From SABI01 sp963677695 (GTDB taxonomy: Bacteria > Spirochaetota > Spirochaetia > Sphaerochaetales > Sphaerochaetaceae): DNA of 64,000 nt. Both the position numbers and the translations under genes were made by a program. The notes beneath the pieces were generated by a model. It saw only the letters and a list, made by a program, of their open reading frames with translations, did not search any database and was not told where the DNA came from. Numbering within the stretch: the stretch's first letter is position 1; the number at the start of each line of letters is the position of its first letter. The stretch covers positions 496,001-560,000 of the forward strand of contig CAXXUJ010000001.1 of the NCBI GenBank assembly GCA_963677695.2. Reading direction: 5' to 3'. Below are positions 34,450 through 43,047 of the stretch, in pieces.

Positions 34450-37293
34450 GTGTCCATCTCCTTTGCCGTGATCCTGACAGGTATCATTCTCGTCATCACT
34501 ATACTCCTTGTCTTTGCCCTCCTTATCAATCGAAGAGTGAGAAAATCGAAGGAAAGATGGCGTATCCGTACCGAGAAAAAGATTCTGCAGAAGATGAGAG
34601 AGGGAGAGATAGACCTGAATGACTTCACTGCAAAGGAGCTTCTCAGCGGCTACAACTCGATAAACGCCTCCACCACCTTGGAAAAGGAGCTTGATGAGAG
34701 AATCGTGGAACACCTGATGGGCACTCCCTTAGTGAAATCAATCATCCGAAGGATCTCTTCCCCCCTTTCCCTCCACAGAATAGAAGCTGTTGCGAAAGTG
34801 AGGTGTCTGATAAAGGATGAGAAGCTCAGGAACATTCTCCTGGAGGCACTGAAGAAGGAAAAGAGTCAGGTAGTTGCCCTTTACATGTTTGAGGCACTCG
34901 CACGGGTGAAGGAGACTCGGGCGATCATTCCCATGATCGGACGGCTCGGGAAATCGACGAGATGGATGGAAAGGAGGTACCGCGCACTCCTCATCACCTA
35001 TGCTGACAAGCTTCTCCCCTACCTCCTGAGCCGACTGAATGTCAACAGAATATATATGAACGTACTCATCACCGATTACGCTCAGCACTACCCGAGAGAG
35101 GAACTGAGGGAGTACCTGATAGAAAAGGGGCAGACAACAAACATCATGGTAAGAAAACAGGCGCTTACCGCACTGGCCAGATTCTATCCCCAAACCCTTA
35201 TCACTCCCCCATTCACCGACAGTCCCTACCGGACGACCGCTCCTTTCGTCATTCGAGCCTATGCGACGCTGATGGATCCCTCCCATATTCCCGACATGCT
35301 CGCCTATGCTCATAAGAAATCACTGAGAGATCAGCTGGTACTCTCGCTATCGGAGATGGCGACTCGGAATCCCGCCTTCCTCTTCACCTTTCAGGAATGG
35401 TTCGAGAAGGGGAGAAACAACCAGATACGGGGAGTTCTCGCGAGGGTGCTGAACAACAGAATCGCATACCTGATTGAATCCTCCAAGGAAGGATTCCTGG
35501 AGGAGAGTCAGAAAGAGCTGGTGCAGCACCTGATTGCCGGGAAGCATGTAAGCGGACTCATGCAGTTCCTCAATACAACACGGGATGAGAAGAAACAGGA
35601 GGAAGTCCTCAAAATCTTCGCTTCCCTTGCATCAACCAACCGCTCACTCCGCCTTACCCTCTTCGAATACCTCCATCCTGCAGTCTATGAAAAACTCGGC
35701 CTGCCCGCCTTCAAGAAAAAGGCTCCATCAGCCTCACCCCACATGGAAAAACCGCAGAGAATGCTGCTCATACTTCTTTTCATCCTTACCCTGATCTCCC
35801 TTCCCCTGATCATCCTTTTCAAGGAACTGCCGAACATGGTCAACCTGACACTCGCGGAGATTGGAAGACTCTACGTCGTACGATTCAACTACCTGTTAGT
35901 CTACTACTCTGTCACCATAGCCTCATTGAACATGCTCATCCTTGTCATCTCATTCCAGGCTTCCCGTACCCAGAACAGACTCTGGAGAGCGAAGGACCTG
36001 AATTTCCTCTTCACCCCCGGTCTTCTCCCTGCGGTCTCGATAATCGCCCCGGCCTTCAATGAAGAGGCGAATATCATAGAGAGCACGAACTCGCTTCTCA
36101 ACCAGGCCTATCCCGAGTTCGAACTTATCGTCGTCAACGACGGTTCACGGGACGGAACGCTCAGGACTCTGATAGAATATTTCGATCTGGAAAAGCAGGA
36201 CAGGGCGATCGAAGAGGGACTTCCCACCAGACCCCTAAGAGGAATCTACACGAACAGGAACATTCCCAACCTTGTCGTGGTAGACAAGGTGAACGGAGGA
36301 AAGGCCGATTCACTGAACCTGGGACTGAACGTCGCACGCAAGGAATTCTTCTGCGGAATAGATGCTGATTCTCTTCTGGAACCTGATGCTCTTCTCAAGG
36401 CGGTATCGGTGATGCTCGATTCACAGATTGAGAGCATCGCATCGGGAGGAAACATCTGCCCGGTGAACGGCTGCGAGGTGGAACTCGGGTCGATCGGGAA
36501 CATCACCCTCCCCCGCCGATTCCTCGCCCGTTTCCAGTCCCTTGAGTATATCAGATCCTTTATGACAGGCAGAATGGGCTGGGCAAAGATCAATCTCCTG
36601 CTTATCATCAGCGGAGCCTTCGGCATCTTCCACAGAAAACGGACGATCGCGACCGGAGGATATTTGACCAAGAGCGGGAAATTTCACAAGGACACGGTGG
36701 GAGAAGATATGGAACTGGTTGTCCGCCTCTCCCGTTTCATGAGAGAGAAGAAGACGCCCTACAAGGTGCAGTACGCGGGAAACGCCAACTGCTGGACAGA
36801 AGTGCCTGAGTCATTCAGGGTGCTTCGCCGCCAGAGGGACAGATGGCAGAGGGGACTGATAGATATCGTCCTCTTCCACAACAGTATGATAGCCAATCCC
36901 CGGTACGGGAAACTGGGTATGGTTGCCATGCCCTACTACTTCATCTTTGAACTCATCGGACCCTTCATTGAAGCAGAAGGAATCATCCTCGTCGTTTTCA
37001 GTGCCGTCCTCGGCCTTCTCAACTTCCCCGTGGTCCTCGCCCTCTTCACAGCCACGATCCTGATGGGAATCATGGTATCGCTCACATCACTTGTGATCAG
37101 TGATTTCGACCGTCCCATCTATTCCTCAAGAGATATCGGGCGCCTCCTTGCCCTCACCATCATAGAGAATTTCGGTACACGTCAGCTGATCAGTCTCCTA
37201 AGGGTAGGAGCATACTTCAGTGCAATGAGAAAGAACCGGGGATGGGGAGCTCAGGTAAGGAAGGGGTTCAGATCCGCCAAGGCTCAAAGCTGA
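34450..37293 (+). CDS. Processive family 2 glycosyltransferase with N-terminal HEAT-like repeats
   Basis: 947 residues from GTG 34450, 1 bp after the previous stop. One transmembrane helix (about 5-25), then about 400 residues of alpha-helical HEAT-like repeats (90-440), two transmembrane helices (440-525), and a GT2 catalytic domain: VSIIAPAFNEEANI, D564 in VNDGS, D638-A-D640, G751-E-D753, and the Q795-R-D-R-W799 motif of processive synthases such as PgaC, BcsA and hyaluronan synthase. Three or four C-terminal helices complete the pore. It should polymerise and export a beta-linked polysaccharide. No PilZ domain is present, so control may come through the HEAT domain and the ODP protein. Its 3' end overlaps the convergent GH16 gene by 26 bp. 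Confidence 0.88.
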   Translation: MSISFAVILTGIILVITILLVFALLINRRVRKSKERWRIRTEKKILQKMREGEIDLNDFTAKELLSGYNSINASTTLEKELDERIVEHLMGTPLVKSIIRRISSPLSLHRIEAVAKVRCLIKDEKLRNILLEALKKEKSQVVALYMFEALARVKETRAIIPMIGRLGKSTRWMERRYRALLITYADKLLPYLLSRLNVNRIYMNVLITDYAQHYPREELREYLIEKGQTTNIMVRKQALTALARFYPQTLITPPFTDSPYRTTAPFVIRAYATLMDPSHIPDMLAYAHKKSLRDQLVLSLSEMATRNPAFLFTFQEWFEKGRNNQIRGVLARVLNNRIAYLIESSKEGFLEESQKELVQHLIAGKHVSGLMQFLNTTRDEKKQEEVLKIFASLASTNRSLRLTLFEYLHPAVYEKLGLPAFKKKAPSASPHMEKPQRMLLILLFILTLISLPLIILFKELPNMVNLTLAEIGRLYVVRFNYLLVYYSVTIASLNMLILVISFQASRTQNRLWRAKDLNFLFTPGLLPAVSIIAPAFNEEANIIESTNSLLNQAYPEFELIVVNDGSRDGTLRTLIEYFDLEKQDRAIEEGLPTRPLRGIYTNRNIPNLVVVDKVNGGKADSLNLGLNVARKEFFCGIDADSLLEPDALLKAVSVMLDSQIESIASGGNICPVNGCEVELGSIGNITLPRRFLARFQSLEYIRSFMTGRMGWAKINLLLIISGAFGIFHRKRTIATGGYLTKSGKFHKDTVGEDMELVVRLSRFMREKKTPYKVQYAGNANCWTEVPESFRVLRRQRDRWQRGLIDIVLFHNSMIANPRYGKLGMVAMPYYFIFELIGPFIEAEGIILVVFSAVLGLLNFPVVLALFTATILMGIMVSLTSLVISDFDRPIYSSRDIGRLLALTIIENFGTRQLISLLRVGAYFSAMRKNRGWGAQVRKGFRSAKAQS

Positions 37294-37990
37294 ATTTCGT
37301 AATCACCATGTGAATATCATTTTCCAGCGGTGTACCCTTGAACAGCCAGAGGTTCATTCTGAAGTGCGCATCCCCTTCACTCGGTGAATCGGGAGATCTC
37401 CACTGTCTGATCAGCATCTGCTCGCTGGAAGGGTCATCGGGATCCACTGTCCCGTGGTATGAAGAAAATGTCACGTCATCAGGAGTCCATTCTATCCGGT
37501 GAGTGGTGACGGAACCCTGGAGAAGGGGATCAAAACTGAACAGCCTATCTTCCTCGGTATAGGGCTGCACAACATACTGCAGCTTCACCCCGTCATCCTC
37601 TCCCCAGGCGGAAAACTCTATGTCCAGTTCCCTGTTGTGTTCGACCGGTGAGGTATCCCAGGTGAAAAAGCCTGCCACAACCTGAGGTTCGTAGCGGTGA
37701 ACGGGCGTTCCTACAGTGAAGGTATAGGTACCGTACCCGGTAGGTTCACTCGTGTACACCTCCGTTGCCTGCCAGCGCCCTCCCCATTTTGCAATCGTCA
37801 GGTGCAGACCGGCATCATCGACCCATACTGAACGGGGACTGTCGCTGTAATAGTTGGGACCCGGAGCGGTTTTCACAGAAGAATCCTTCACGCCCCAGAG
37901 AAATCCACTGAAATCGAGTTCTCTCACCTGAGCGGAAAAAACGAGAGAGGAAACAAGAATAAGACCGAGAAGTACATACAAACGTTTCAT
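37268..37990 (-). CDS. Secreted GH16-family glycoside hydrolase
   Basis: 240 residues from ATG 37990 (a GTG directly before it is less likely). Signal peptide MKRLYVLLGLILVSSLVFSA. The GH16 active-site motif is E121-L-D123-I-E125-F (nucleophile, helper Asp, acid/base), within WDTSPVEHNRELDIEF. THRIEWTPDDVTFSSYHG is the usual later strand pair. GH16 enzymes cut beta-1,3/1,4-glucans or galactans, or act as transglycosylases. It follows the deacetylase gene by 3 bp. It may trim the polymer made by the convergent synthase. Confidence 0.85.
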   Translation of the reverse strand: MKRLYVLLGLILVSSLVFSAQVRELDFSGFLWGVKDSSVKTAPGPNYYSDSPRSVWVDDAGLHLTIAKWGGRWQATEVYTSEPTGYGTYTFTVGTPVHRYEPQVVAGFFTWDTSPVEHNRELDIEFSAWGEDDGVKLQYVVQPYTEEDRLFSFDPLLQGSVTTHRIEWTPDDVTFSSYHGTVDPDDPSSEQMLIRQWRSPDSPSEGDAHFRMNLWLFKGTPLENDIHMVITKFSFEPWRI

Positions 37991-37993
37991 CAC

Positions 37994-39013
37994 TTATCTT
38001 CCGACAACCTGAAGCGCATTCTGAACCATCACATCAGTACTGTAGTTTTCCACATTCATCGCTCCGACATTCCATGCATCCATGTCACTGAGGAGCATCG
38101 CTTTCTTTGTTGACGTTCGTATGTAATCATACCCCGCAGCCTTCGCTGATGAGATGATGTTCTCATCCCCAGCGCCGCTTCCGAAAGGAAGTGCGAGAGC
38201 GTTCACCTCTTCCCCTATTTCCTTTTCGATGATTCTTTTTGATTCATTCAGTTCTTTGACAACTTCGAGATCACTCAATTCGCCGAGACGACGGTGGGTG
38301 AGTGAGTGAGAACCGAAATAGAAGAGTTTCTCGTTCCTTTCATTCCTGTAATTGTTCATCTCCCTTACCTGATCCCAGCTCATATACCCCACCTGACCGA
38401 TGAAGTTGGGGACGAGGAAAAAGGTTGCCTGAATATTGTACTTCTTGAACAGGGGATAGACGATCGCGTAGATCGAAAGGTCACCATCATCGAAGGTGAT
38501 GATCGCTCTGTCTCTCATCGGGTGACCGTTATAAGAAGGGAGATCACTGAAATTGGTGATGATGAAGTTCCTTTTGATGTAGGAAAGGTCATGTTCGAAA
38601 TTGTAGATATCTCTGTTGTAGACGTTCCCCGTTCTTCCGTACACGACATTATGATAGAGAAGTACGAGCAGTTTGGGGTCGCTCCTCAGGGGCACCGAAG
38701 ACCCCGAATCAAGGGATGAAACCGTCTGAACGGCAAGAGAATCTGTCAGAGCAGGTTTCCAGTAGCGTATTGCCGGTGCATCACCCTGGATTACAGCGCT
38801 CTGTTCTTCCTGGTAGGAATCACTGAATAGAGGAAGAGAGAACAGGACAAGCATGAGGACTGCAAGGCTGAGTCTTTTTCGGATGAGGGGTTGGACCGGT
38901 TCAGATAGTATGTGCTTCAGGTGATAGATGATTGATGTACCCTCCCAGGCTCTTACGGGATCCTGCAGCATGCGTGATGCTGAAATAAGGATAGTGGAAA
39001 ACAAAGGTATCAT
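37994..39013 (-). CDS. Polysaccharide deacetylase (CE4/NodB family), PgaB-like
   Basis: 339 residues from ATG 39013; a TTG at 39046 or an ATG at 38971 are alternative starts. A strong hydrophobic segment (about 49-63) is a signal peptide or anchor. CE4 motif 1 TFDDGD (D175-D176) and motif 2 HSLTH (H236, H240) supply the catalytic base and metal ligands. LLVLLYHNVVYG near 120 is the PgaB/IcaB-type N-terminal strand. It removes N-acetyl groups outside the cytoplasmic membrane. It is first of a two-gene unit with GH16 and divergent from the TetR gene, with the operator in between. Confidence 0.87.
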   Translation of the reverse strand: MIPLFSTILISASRMLQDPVRAWEGTSIIYHLKHILSEPVQPLIRKRLSLAVLMLVLFSLPLFSDSYQEEQSAVIQGDAPAIRYWKPALTDSLAVQTVSSLDSGSSVPLRSDPKLLVLLYHNVVYGRTGNVYNRDIYNFEHDLSYIKRNFIITNFSDLPSYNGHPMRDRAIITFDDGDLSIYAIVYPLFKKYNIQATFFLVPNFIGQVGYMSWDQVREMNNYRNERNEKLFYFGSHSLTHRRLGELSDLEVVKELNESKRIIEKEIGEEVNALALPFGSGAGDENIISSAKAAGYDYIRTSTKKAMLLSDMDAWNVGAMNVENYSTDVMVQNALQVVGR

Positions 39014-39073
39014 CAAGCGGTGAAGAAGCTTCCCTATGTATATCAACGATGTATTTCAATGCACAATAATATC

Positions 39074-39104
39074 TTGACACATCTAAGTAAACAGTGTTTA
39101 CTAT
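39074..39104 (+). promoter_or_regulatory. Promoter of the TetR gene with embedded operator
   Basis: TTGACA at 39074-39079; TACTAT at 39099-39104 (19-nt spacer) or TTTACT at 39097-39102 (17 nt) as -10. The ATG at 39112 follows within 7-9 nt and there is no Shine-Dalgarno. The palindrome 39086-39102 lies inside the promoter. Confidence 0.6.
39086..39102. promoter_or_regulatory. Perfect TetR-type operator
   Basis: AGTAAACA-G-TGTTTACT, 8-bp arms around one central base. It overlaps the spacer and -10 region of the TetR promoter and lies 73 bp before the deacetylase ATG in the other direction, so one dimer site could control both units. Confidence 0.85.
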
Positions 39105-39111
39105 ATATACA

Positions 39112-39705
39112 ATGAGTATCAAAGAGAGACGGGAAAGAGAAAAAGAAGCACTGAGAGGTAAAATCCTCTCAGAATCTCAGCATATTATTGCTGAGCAGGG
39201 AGTGGAACGCCTCACGATACGCTCCCTTGCGCAAAGAATCGACTACTCTCCCCGTACGATCTATCTCTACTTCAAGGACAAACAGGATATCCTGAAAACC
39301 ATCGTTGAAAGCGGTTTTCAGCATACCTGGTCCCGCATGGAAGGCGAGTTACAGGAGGATTCAGCGGAGAAGAGACTCACATCCCAGATCACGGGCCACC
39401 TGCTGATGGGCCTTGCAAACCCCGAAGGCTACAGGGTTGTCATCATACTCCTCTCCTCCCCCGGCTTTACGACAGGGGAATACCAGAGGAAGGTGGAAGA
39501 GAAGGCGTTGACCGATCTGAGAGAGTATCTGGGGGACGTTCCTTCTTCAACGACAGAGATTGCTTTCCGTTTCTTCCTTGCAACGCTGAGAGGCATCACC
39601 CTCTCTCTTTCTCGAATGAAAGAACGCGCTGAGGCGGGAACTCTCAAGCAGGTAACCTTAGCAACCGATATGATACTCGGCGGCCTGCAGAGCCTGCGCT
39701 CCTGA
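39112..39705 (+). CDS. TetR/AcrR-family transcriptional regulator
   Basis: 197 residues from ATG 39112. The N-terminal HTH is clear: RGKILSESQHIIAEQGVERL, then LAQRIDYSPRTIYLYFKDKQDIL. The C-terminal ligand domain has no identified effector. An earlier in-frame start at 39094 would fall within the operator. It is divergent from the deacetylase/GH16 unit, 34 bp upstream of a membrane protein gene. Autoregulation through the palindrome at 39086-39102 is expected. Confidence 0.92.
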   Translation: MSIKERREREKEALRGKILSESQHIIAEQGVERLTIRSLAQRIDYSPRTIYLYFKDKQDILKTIVESGFQHTWSRMEGELQEDSAEKRLTSQITGHLLMGLANPEGYRVVIILLSSPGFTTGEYQRKVEEKALTDLREYLGDVPSSTTEIAFRFFLATLRGITLSLSRMKERAEAGTLKQVTLATDMILGGLQSLRS

Positions 39706-39739
39706 CAACCACCCGATCAGATTCAAGGAGGTCTTTGAC

Positions 39740-40630
39740 ATGAAAGACTCATCAGCTGCCCCCTACCGGGGCACCATCCTTCTTCTCTCTTGCATCATCA
39801 TCGCTTTAGCGATCATCACAACAGCGACCGGCATCTTCTCCCGTACCGGGAACGGTCCGTACACCTACACTTCGATTCGGGGCGAGGAAATCACACTGTA
39901 CGGGAAAGGCATCTACCGCCACATGAGCGAGGAAGTGGCTGTACAGGGCATCGGACAGGATTACATCACACTCTTTGTCGTCCTTCCTTTCCTTGCACTC
40001 TCCCTGTACAGAACTCGTAAACCGGGACCTTCCCGCCAGGTCATCCTCACAGGAATCCTGTTCTACCTCTTCGTTCAATACCTCTTCTACATGATCATGG
40101 CAATGTACTCAGCTCTTTTCCTTCTCTATGTGATGCTGACAGGAACTACCTTCTTCGCCTTCCTCCTCTCCTTTCTTTCCATTGATCAGAGGACACTGGC
40201 ACATATGGTGGAGAAAAGGTATCCCCGCCGATTCATCGGCATCTTCCTCCTTGCAAATACGGCGGCGATCTCACTTCTGTGGCTCTCGATCTTAGTGCCT
40301 CCTCTACTGGACGGGAGCATCTATCCGAAAGAGGTGGAACACTATACCACACTTATCGTTCAGGGCATGGATCTCGCCCTTCTTCTTCCGCTCGCGGCGG
40401 TTTCCGCTGTAGCGGTTCTCAGGAAAAAGACGATCGGATACCTCTCTGCCTCGGTGTATGTGGTATTCCTATCCCTTCAGATGCTCGCGCTGGCAGCGAA
40501 GATTATCGCGATGGGACTGTCAGGCTATTCGATCATTCCTGTCATCTTCATCATACCAACCATCCTGATCTTCGCTGTGACCGGTGCGGTACGGATGGTG
40601 AGAGCTCTGAAGACGGATATTCCTACATAG
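39740..40630 (+). CDS. Predicted multi-spanning membrane protein, co-transcribed with the TetR gene
   Basis: 296 residues, not assigned to a named family. Hydrophobic segments near 12-30, 72-88, 100-145 (two), 165-190, 205-228, 235-255 and 262-285 suggest eight helices. The loop between helices 1 and 2 (about 35-65) contains a charged IRGEEITLYGKGIYRH segment and is probably external. AAGGAGG lies 9 nt before the ATG. Because TetR genes often control the next gene, this protein may respond to the same ligand. No transporter motif is visible. Confidence 0.7.
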   Translation: MKDSSAAPYRGTILLLSCIIIALAIITTATGIFSRTGNGPYTYTSIRGEEITLYGKGIYRHMSEEVAVQGIGQDYITLFVVLPFLALSLYRTRKPGPSRQVILTGILFYLFVQYLFYMIMAMYSALFLLYVMLTGTTFFAFLLSFLSIDQRTLAHMVEKRYPRRFIGIFLLANTAAISLLWLSILVPPLLDGSIYPKEVEHYTTLIVQGMDLALLLPLAAVSAVAVLRKKTIGYLSASVYVVFLSLQMLALAAKIIAMGLSGYSIIPVIFIIPTILIFAVTGAVRMVRALKTDIPT

Positions 40631-40667
40631 AACAGTCTCGTTGTGTCACATCAGATGAACAGATTCA

Positions 40668-40696
40668 TTGACACCCTTTTTAAATAAACATATGAT
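40668..40696 (+). promoter_or_regulatory. Strong promoter of glmS with almost no leader
   Basis: TTGACA (40668-40673), 17-nt spacer, TATGAT (40691-40696), then 6 nt to the ATG at 40703. No room exists for a Shine-Dalgarno sequence or a glmS ribozyme. Confidence 0.8.
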
Positions 40697-40702
40697 AATT
40701 TC

Positions 40703-42532
40703 ATGTGTGGAATAGTTGGTTACGTTGGAAAGAAGAATGCGGCAGACATCCTTATCGATGGACTGAAAAAATTGGAATACCGGGGATATGACTCTTCCGG
40801 CGTTGCGATTCACACCGGGAAGGGACTTACCGTCCTGAAGGAAGCGGGACGCATCAGCGTTCTTGAAGAGCTCCTCAAGGAAACTCCCCCTGAAGGAAAC
40901 AGAGGAATAGCCCACACCCGCTGGGCCACCCATGGCGCACCCTCACAGCTCAATGCACACCCCCACACCGACGCATGTCACCATACGGCGATTGTCCACA
41001 ACGGGATCATAGAAAACTATCTTGAACTCAGAGCGTGGCTGAAGGACAGAGGTGTCCTCTGTGTCACCGACACCGACACCGAAGTCGTCGCACTCCTTGC
41101 AAGCACGCTATGGAACGGAAACCTGATCGAGACGATGAAAAGTGTGGTGAAGATGCTGCGCGGCTCTTATGCCCTTGCTCTGATCCATCAGGCTCACCCG
41201 GATGAGATCGCTGTGGCACGAAAGGACTCTCCACTGGTCATAGGAGAAGGGAAAGGCGAGATGTTCCTTGCAAGCGATGTAACAGCCCTCCTTGCCTACA
41301 CCCGAAGCTTCAGATTCCTTGAAGATGATCAGATCGCCCTCGTGAAAGAGGACGGCGTTTCCATCTTCTCTTCTGACGGAACCCCGGTGGATGTAGAGAT
41401 CACTGAAATCACCTGGGATGCTGAAGCAGCCGAGAAGGCAGGGTATGAGCATTTCATGCTCAAAGAGATGATGGAGCAGCCTGTGGTGATCAGGAATACA
41501 ATCGGAAGCAGAATATCGGAAGACAAGAAGACCATCCTACTGGACGGGCAGTGCACGAACAAAGAATACCTTGAAGGAATCAATAAGATATTCATCACCG
41601 CATGCGGAACGGCATACCATGCAGGCATGGTTGCCAAGTACCTGTTCGAACACATGGGAGGGGTCCCTGTTGAAGTCGAATACGCCTCCGAGTTCCGTTA
41701 CCGTGACCCTCTCGTCAATGCCCAGACCCTGGTCATCGTCATCAGCCAGTCGGGGGAGACCGCAGACACTCTCGCTGCAATGAGAGAAGCGAAAAGGAGA
41801 GGAGCGAAGGTCCTCGCCATTGTCAATACCGTTGGTTCCACCATCGCACGAGAAGCTGACGGCGTCCTTTTCACCTGGGCAGGACCGGAGATCGCAGTAG
41901 CCTCAACGAAGGCCTATACTGCTCAGTTATCGGTCATTCACCTCCTCGCAGTCCACTTAGCGACTATCAGAGGGACAATGAGCTCAGAAGATATTACACA
42001 GTACCTCACCGACCTTGAGAGCATTCCCTCCAAGATCGAGACGATCCTTGCAGGGCGCGACGAGATAAAGAAACTCGCACAGAAATTCGCTCACGGAGGA
42101 GACATCTTCTTCCTCGGCCGCGGTTTCGACTACAATATCGCACTTGAGGGATCACTCAAGCTCAAGGAAATCTCCTATATCCACTCCGAAGCATACCCTG
42201 CAGGAGAACTGAAACACGGAACCATCGCACTGATAGAAGAAGGAACCTTCGTCACCGCCCTGTGCACCCAGTCACAGATGGTGGAGAAGATGATTTCGAA
42301 CATCAAGGAAGTCAAAGCACGTGGAGCTCAGGTACTTGCAGTAGCGAAGGAACATTCGACAGAATTGAAGGAAGTGGCCGATATGACCCTCTTCCTGCCC
42401 GATGCACCTGATGCACTCATTCCCATCCTCGCCATCGTCCCCCTCCAGCTCTTCGCCTACTACTGCGCGATCGAAAGGGGATGCGATGTGGACAAACCGA
42501 GGAATCTGGCAAAGTCGGTGACGGTGGAATAG
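40703..42532 (+). CDS. glmS: Glutamine--fructose-6-phosphate aminotransferase (isomerizing)
   Basis: 609 residues, standard length. N-terminal Ntn glutaminase with the catalytic Cys directly after Met (MCGIVGYVG), YRGYDSSG, HTRWATHG and the HNGIIENY loop. Two SIS isomerase domains (about 285-600) carry ITACGTAYHAG, SQSGETADT and the C-terminal DKPRNLAKSVTVE. It makes glucosamine 6-phosphate, the entry to UDP-GlcNAc for peptidoglycan and any amino-sugar exopolysaccharide. It is a single gene near the synthase locus and probably translated from a leaderless message. Confidence 0.97.
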   Translation: MCGIVGYVGKKNAADILIDGLKKLEYRGYDSSGVAIHTGKGLTVLKEAGRISVLEELLKETPPEGNRGIAHTRWATHGAPSQLNAHPHTDACHHTAIVHNGIIENYLELRAWLKDRGVLCVTDTDTEVVALLASTLWNGNLIETMKSVVKMLRGSYALALIHQAHPDEIAVARKDSPLVIGEGKGEMFLASDVTALLAYTRSFRFLEDDQIALVKEDGVSIFSSDGTPVDVEITEITWDAEAAEKAGYEHFMLKEMMEQPVVIRNTIGSRISEDKKTILLDGQCTNKEYLEGINKIFITACGTAYHAGMVAKYLFEHMGGVPVEVEYASEFRYRDPLVNAQTLVIVISQSGETADTLAAMREAKRRGAKVLAIVNTVGSTIAREADGVLFTWAGPEIAVASTKAYTAQLSVIHLLAVHLATIRGTMSSEDITQYLTDLESIPSKIETILAGRDEIKKLAQKFAHGGDIFFLGRGFDYNIALEGSLKLKEISYIHSEAYPAGELKHGTIALIEEGTFVTALCTQSQMVEKMISNIKEVKARGAQVLAVAKEHSTELKEVADMTLFLPDAPDALIPILAIVPLQLFAYYCAIERGCDVDKPRNLAKSVTVE

Positions 42533-43047
42533 GTTTTCGATAACGCATTCCAGGAAAGATGTTATTGTGACATGTAACGCTGGAACAAAAAATCTCTCTG
42601 TCTAAAGCATCTCTCTGACCACCAAAAAGATCGTCATAATCTGATGGTAAAACTACATAAAGAGAGCCTCTCAGATACACAGATATCACAGATCTCACCA
42701 AAAATGGAATATCCACCTCAACATGCAGGAAATATTATTGAAAACTTGTATTCATTACGAGAAGAAAGATACGATTGAGGGAAAAAGGATACATCACAAC
42801 CTCACTTAAAATTGGAAGAGTGATGTTACATGTACCCAAATCTATGTCGTATAGTTCACCTTATTCATTTCGAAAAGAGGTTTAAACCGATGGAAGCATG
42901 AGATATAATATAGTGGAATTTTAGAAGAAGAGAAATATGCATCTATTCCGTACGTTATTATAGGACAAAGCAGAATCTGATGCTGCAGACAAAATACAAA
43001 AGATACAAACACCTATCGGAATACATATTAAGATGAAGGAGAACCTG
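42533..43047. other. AT-rich gene-free stretch before the alcohol dehydrogenase gene
   Basis: No convincing gene. An open frame at 42578-42772 encodes 64 codons without a plausible start until 42644 and resembles nothing I recognise. The base composition is clearly lower in GC than the glmS side, as in the following gene, so this may be the edge of an acquired segment. Confidence 0.5.

Noticed and set aside
37994..39046. TTG 39046 as the deacetylase start
   Set aside because: No ribosome-binding site and a poor start codon; ATG 39013 preferred, although neither is well supported.
40631..40702. glmS ribozyme/riboswitch
   Set aside because: The promoter ends 6 nt before the ATG, so there is no 5' leader to hold it.
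42578..42772. Small open frame in the AT-rich gap
   Set aside because: No start with a ribosome-binding site, no recognised similarity.
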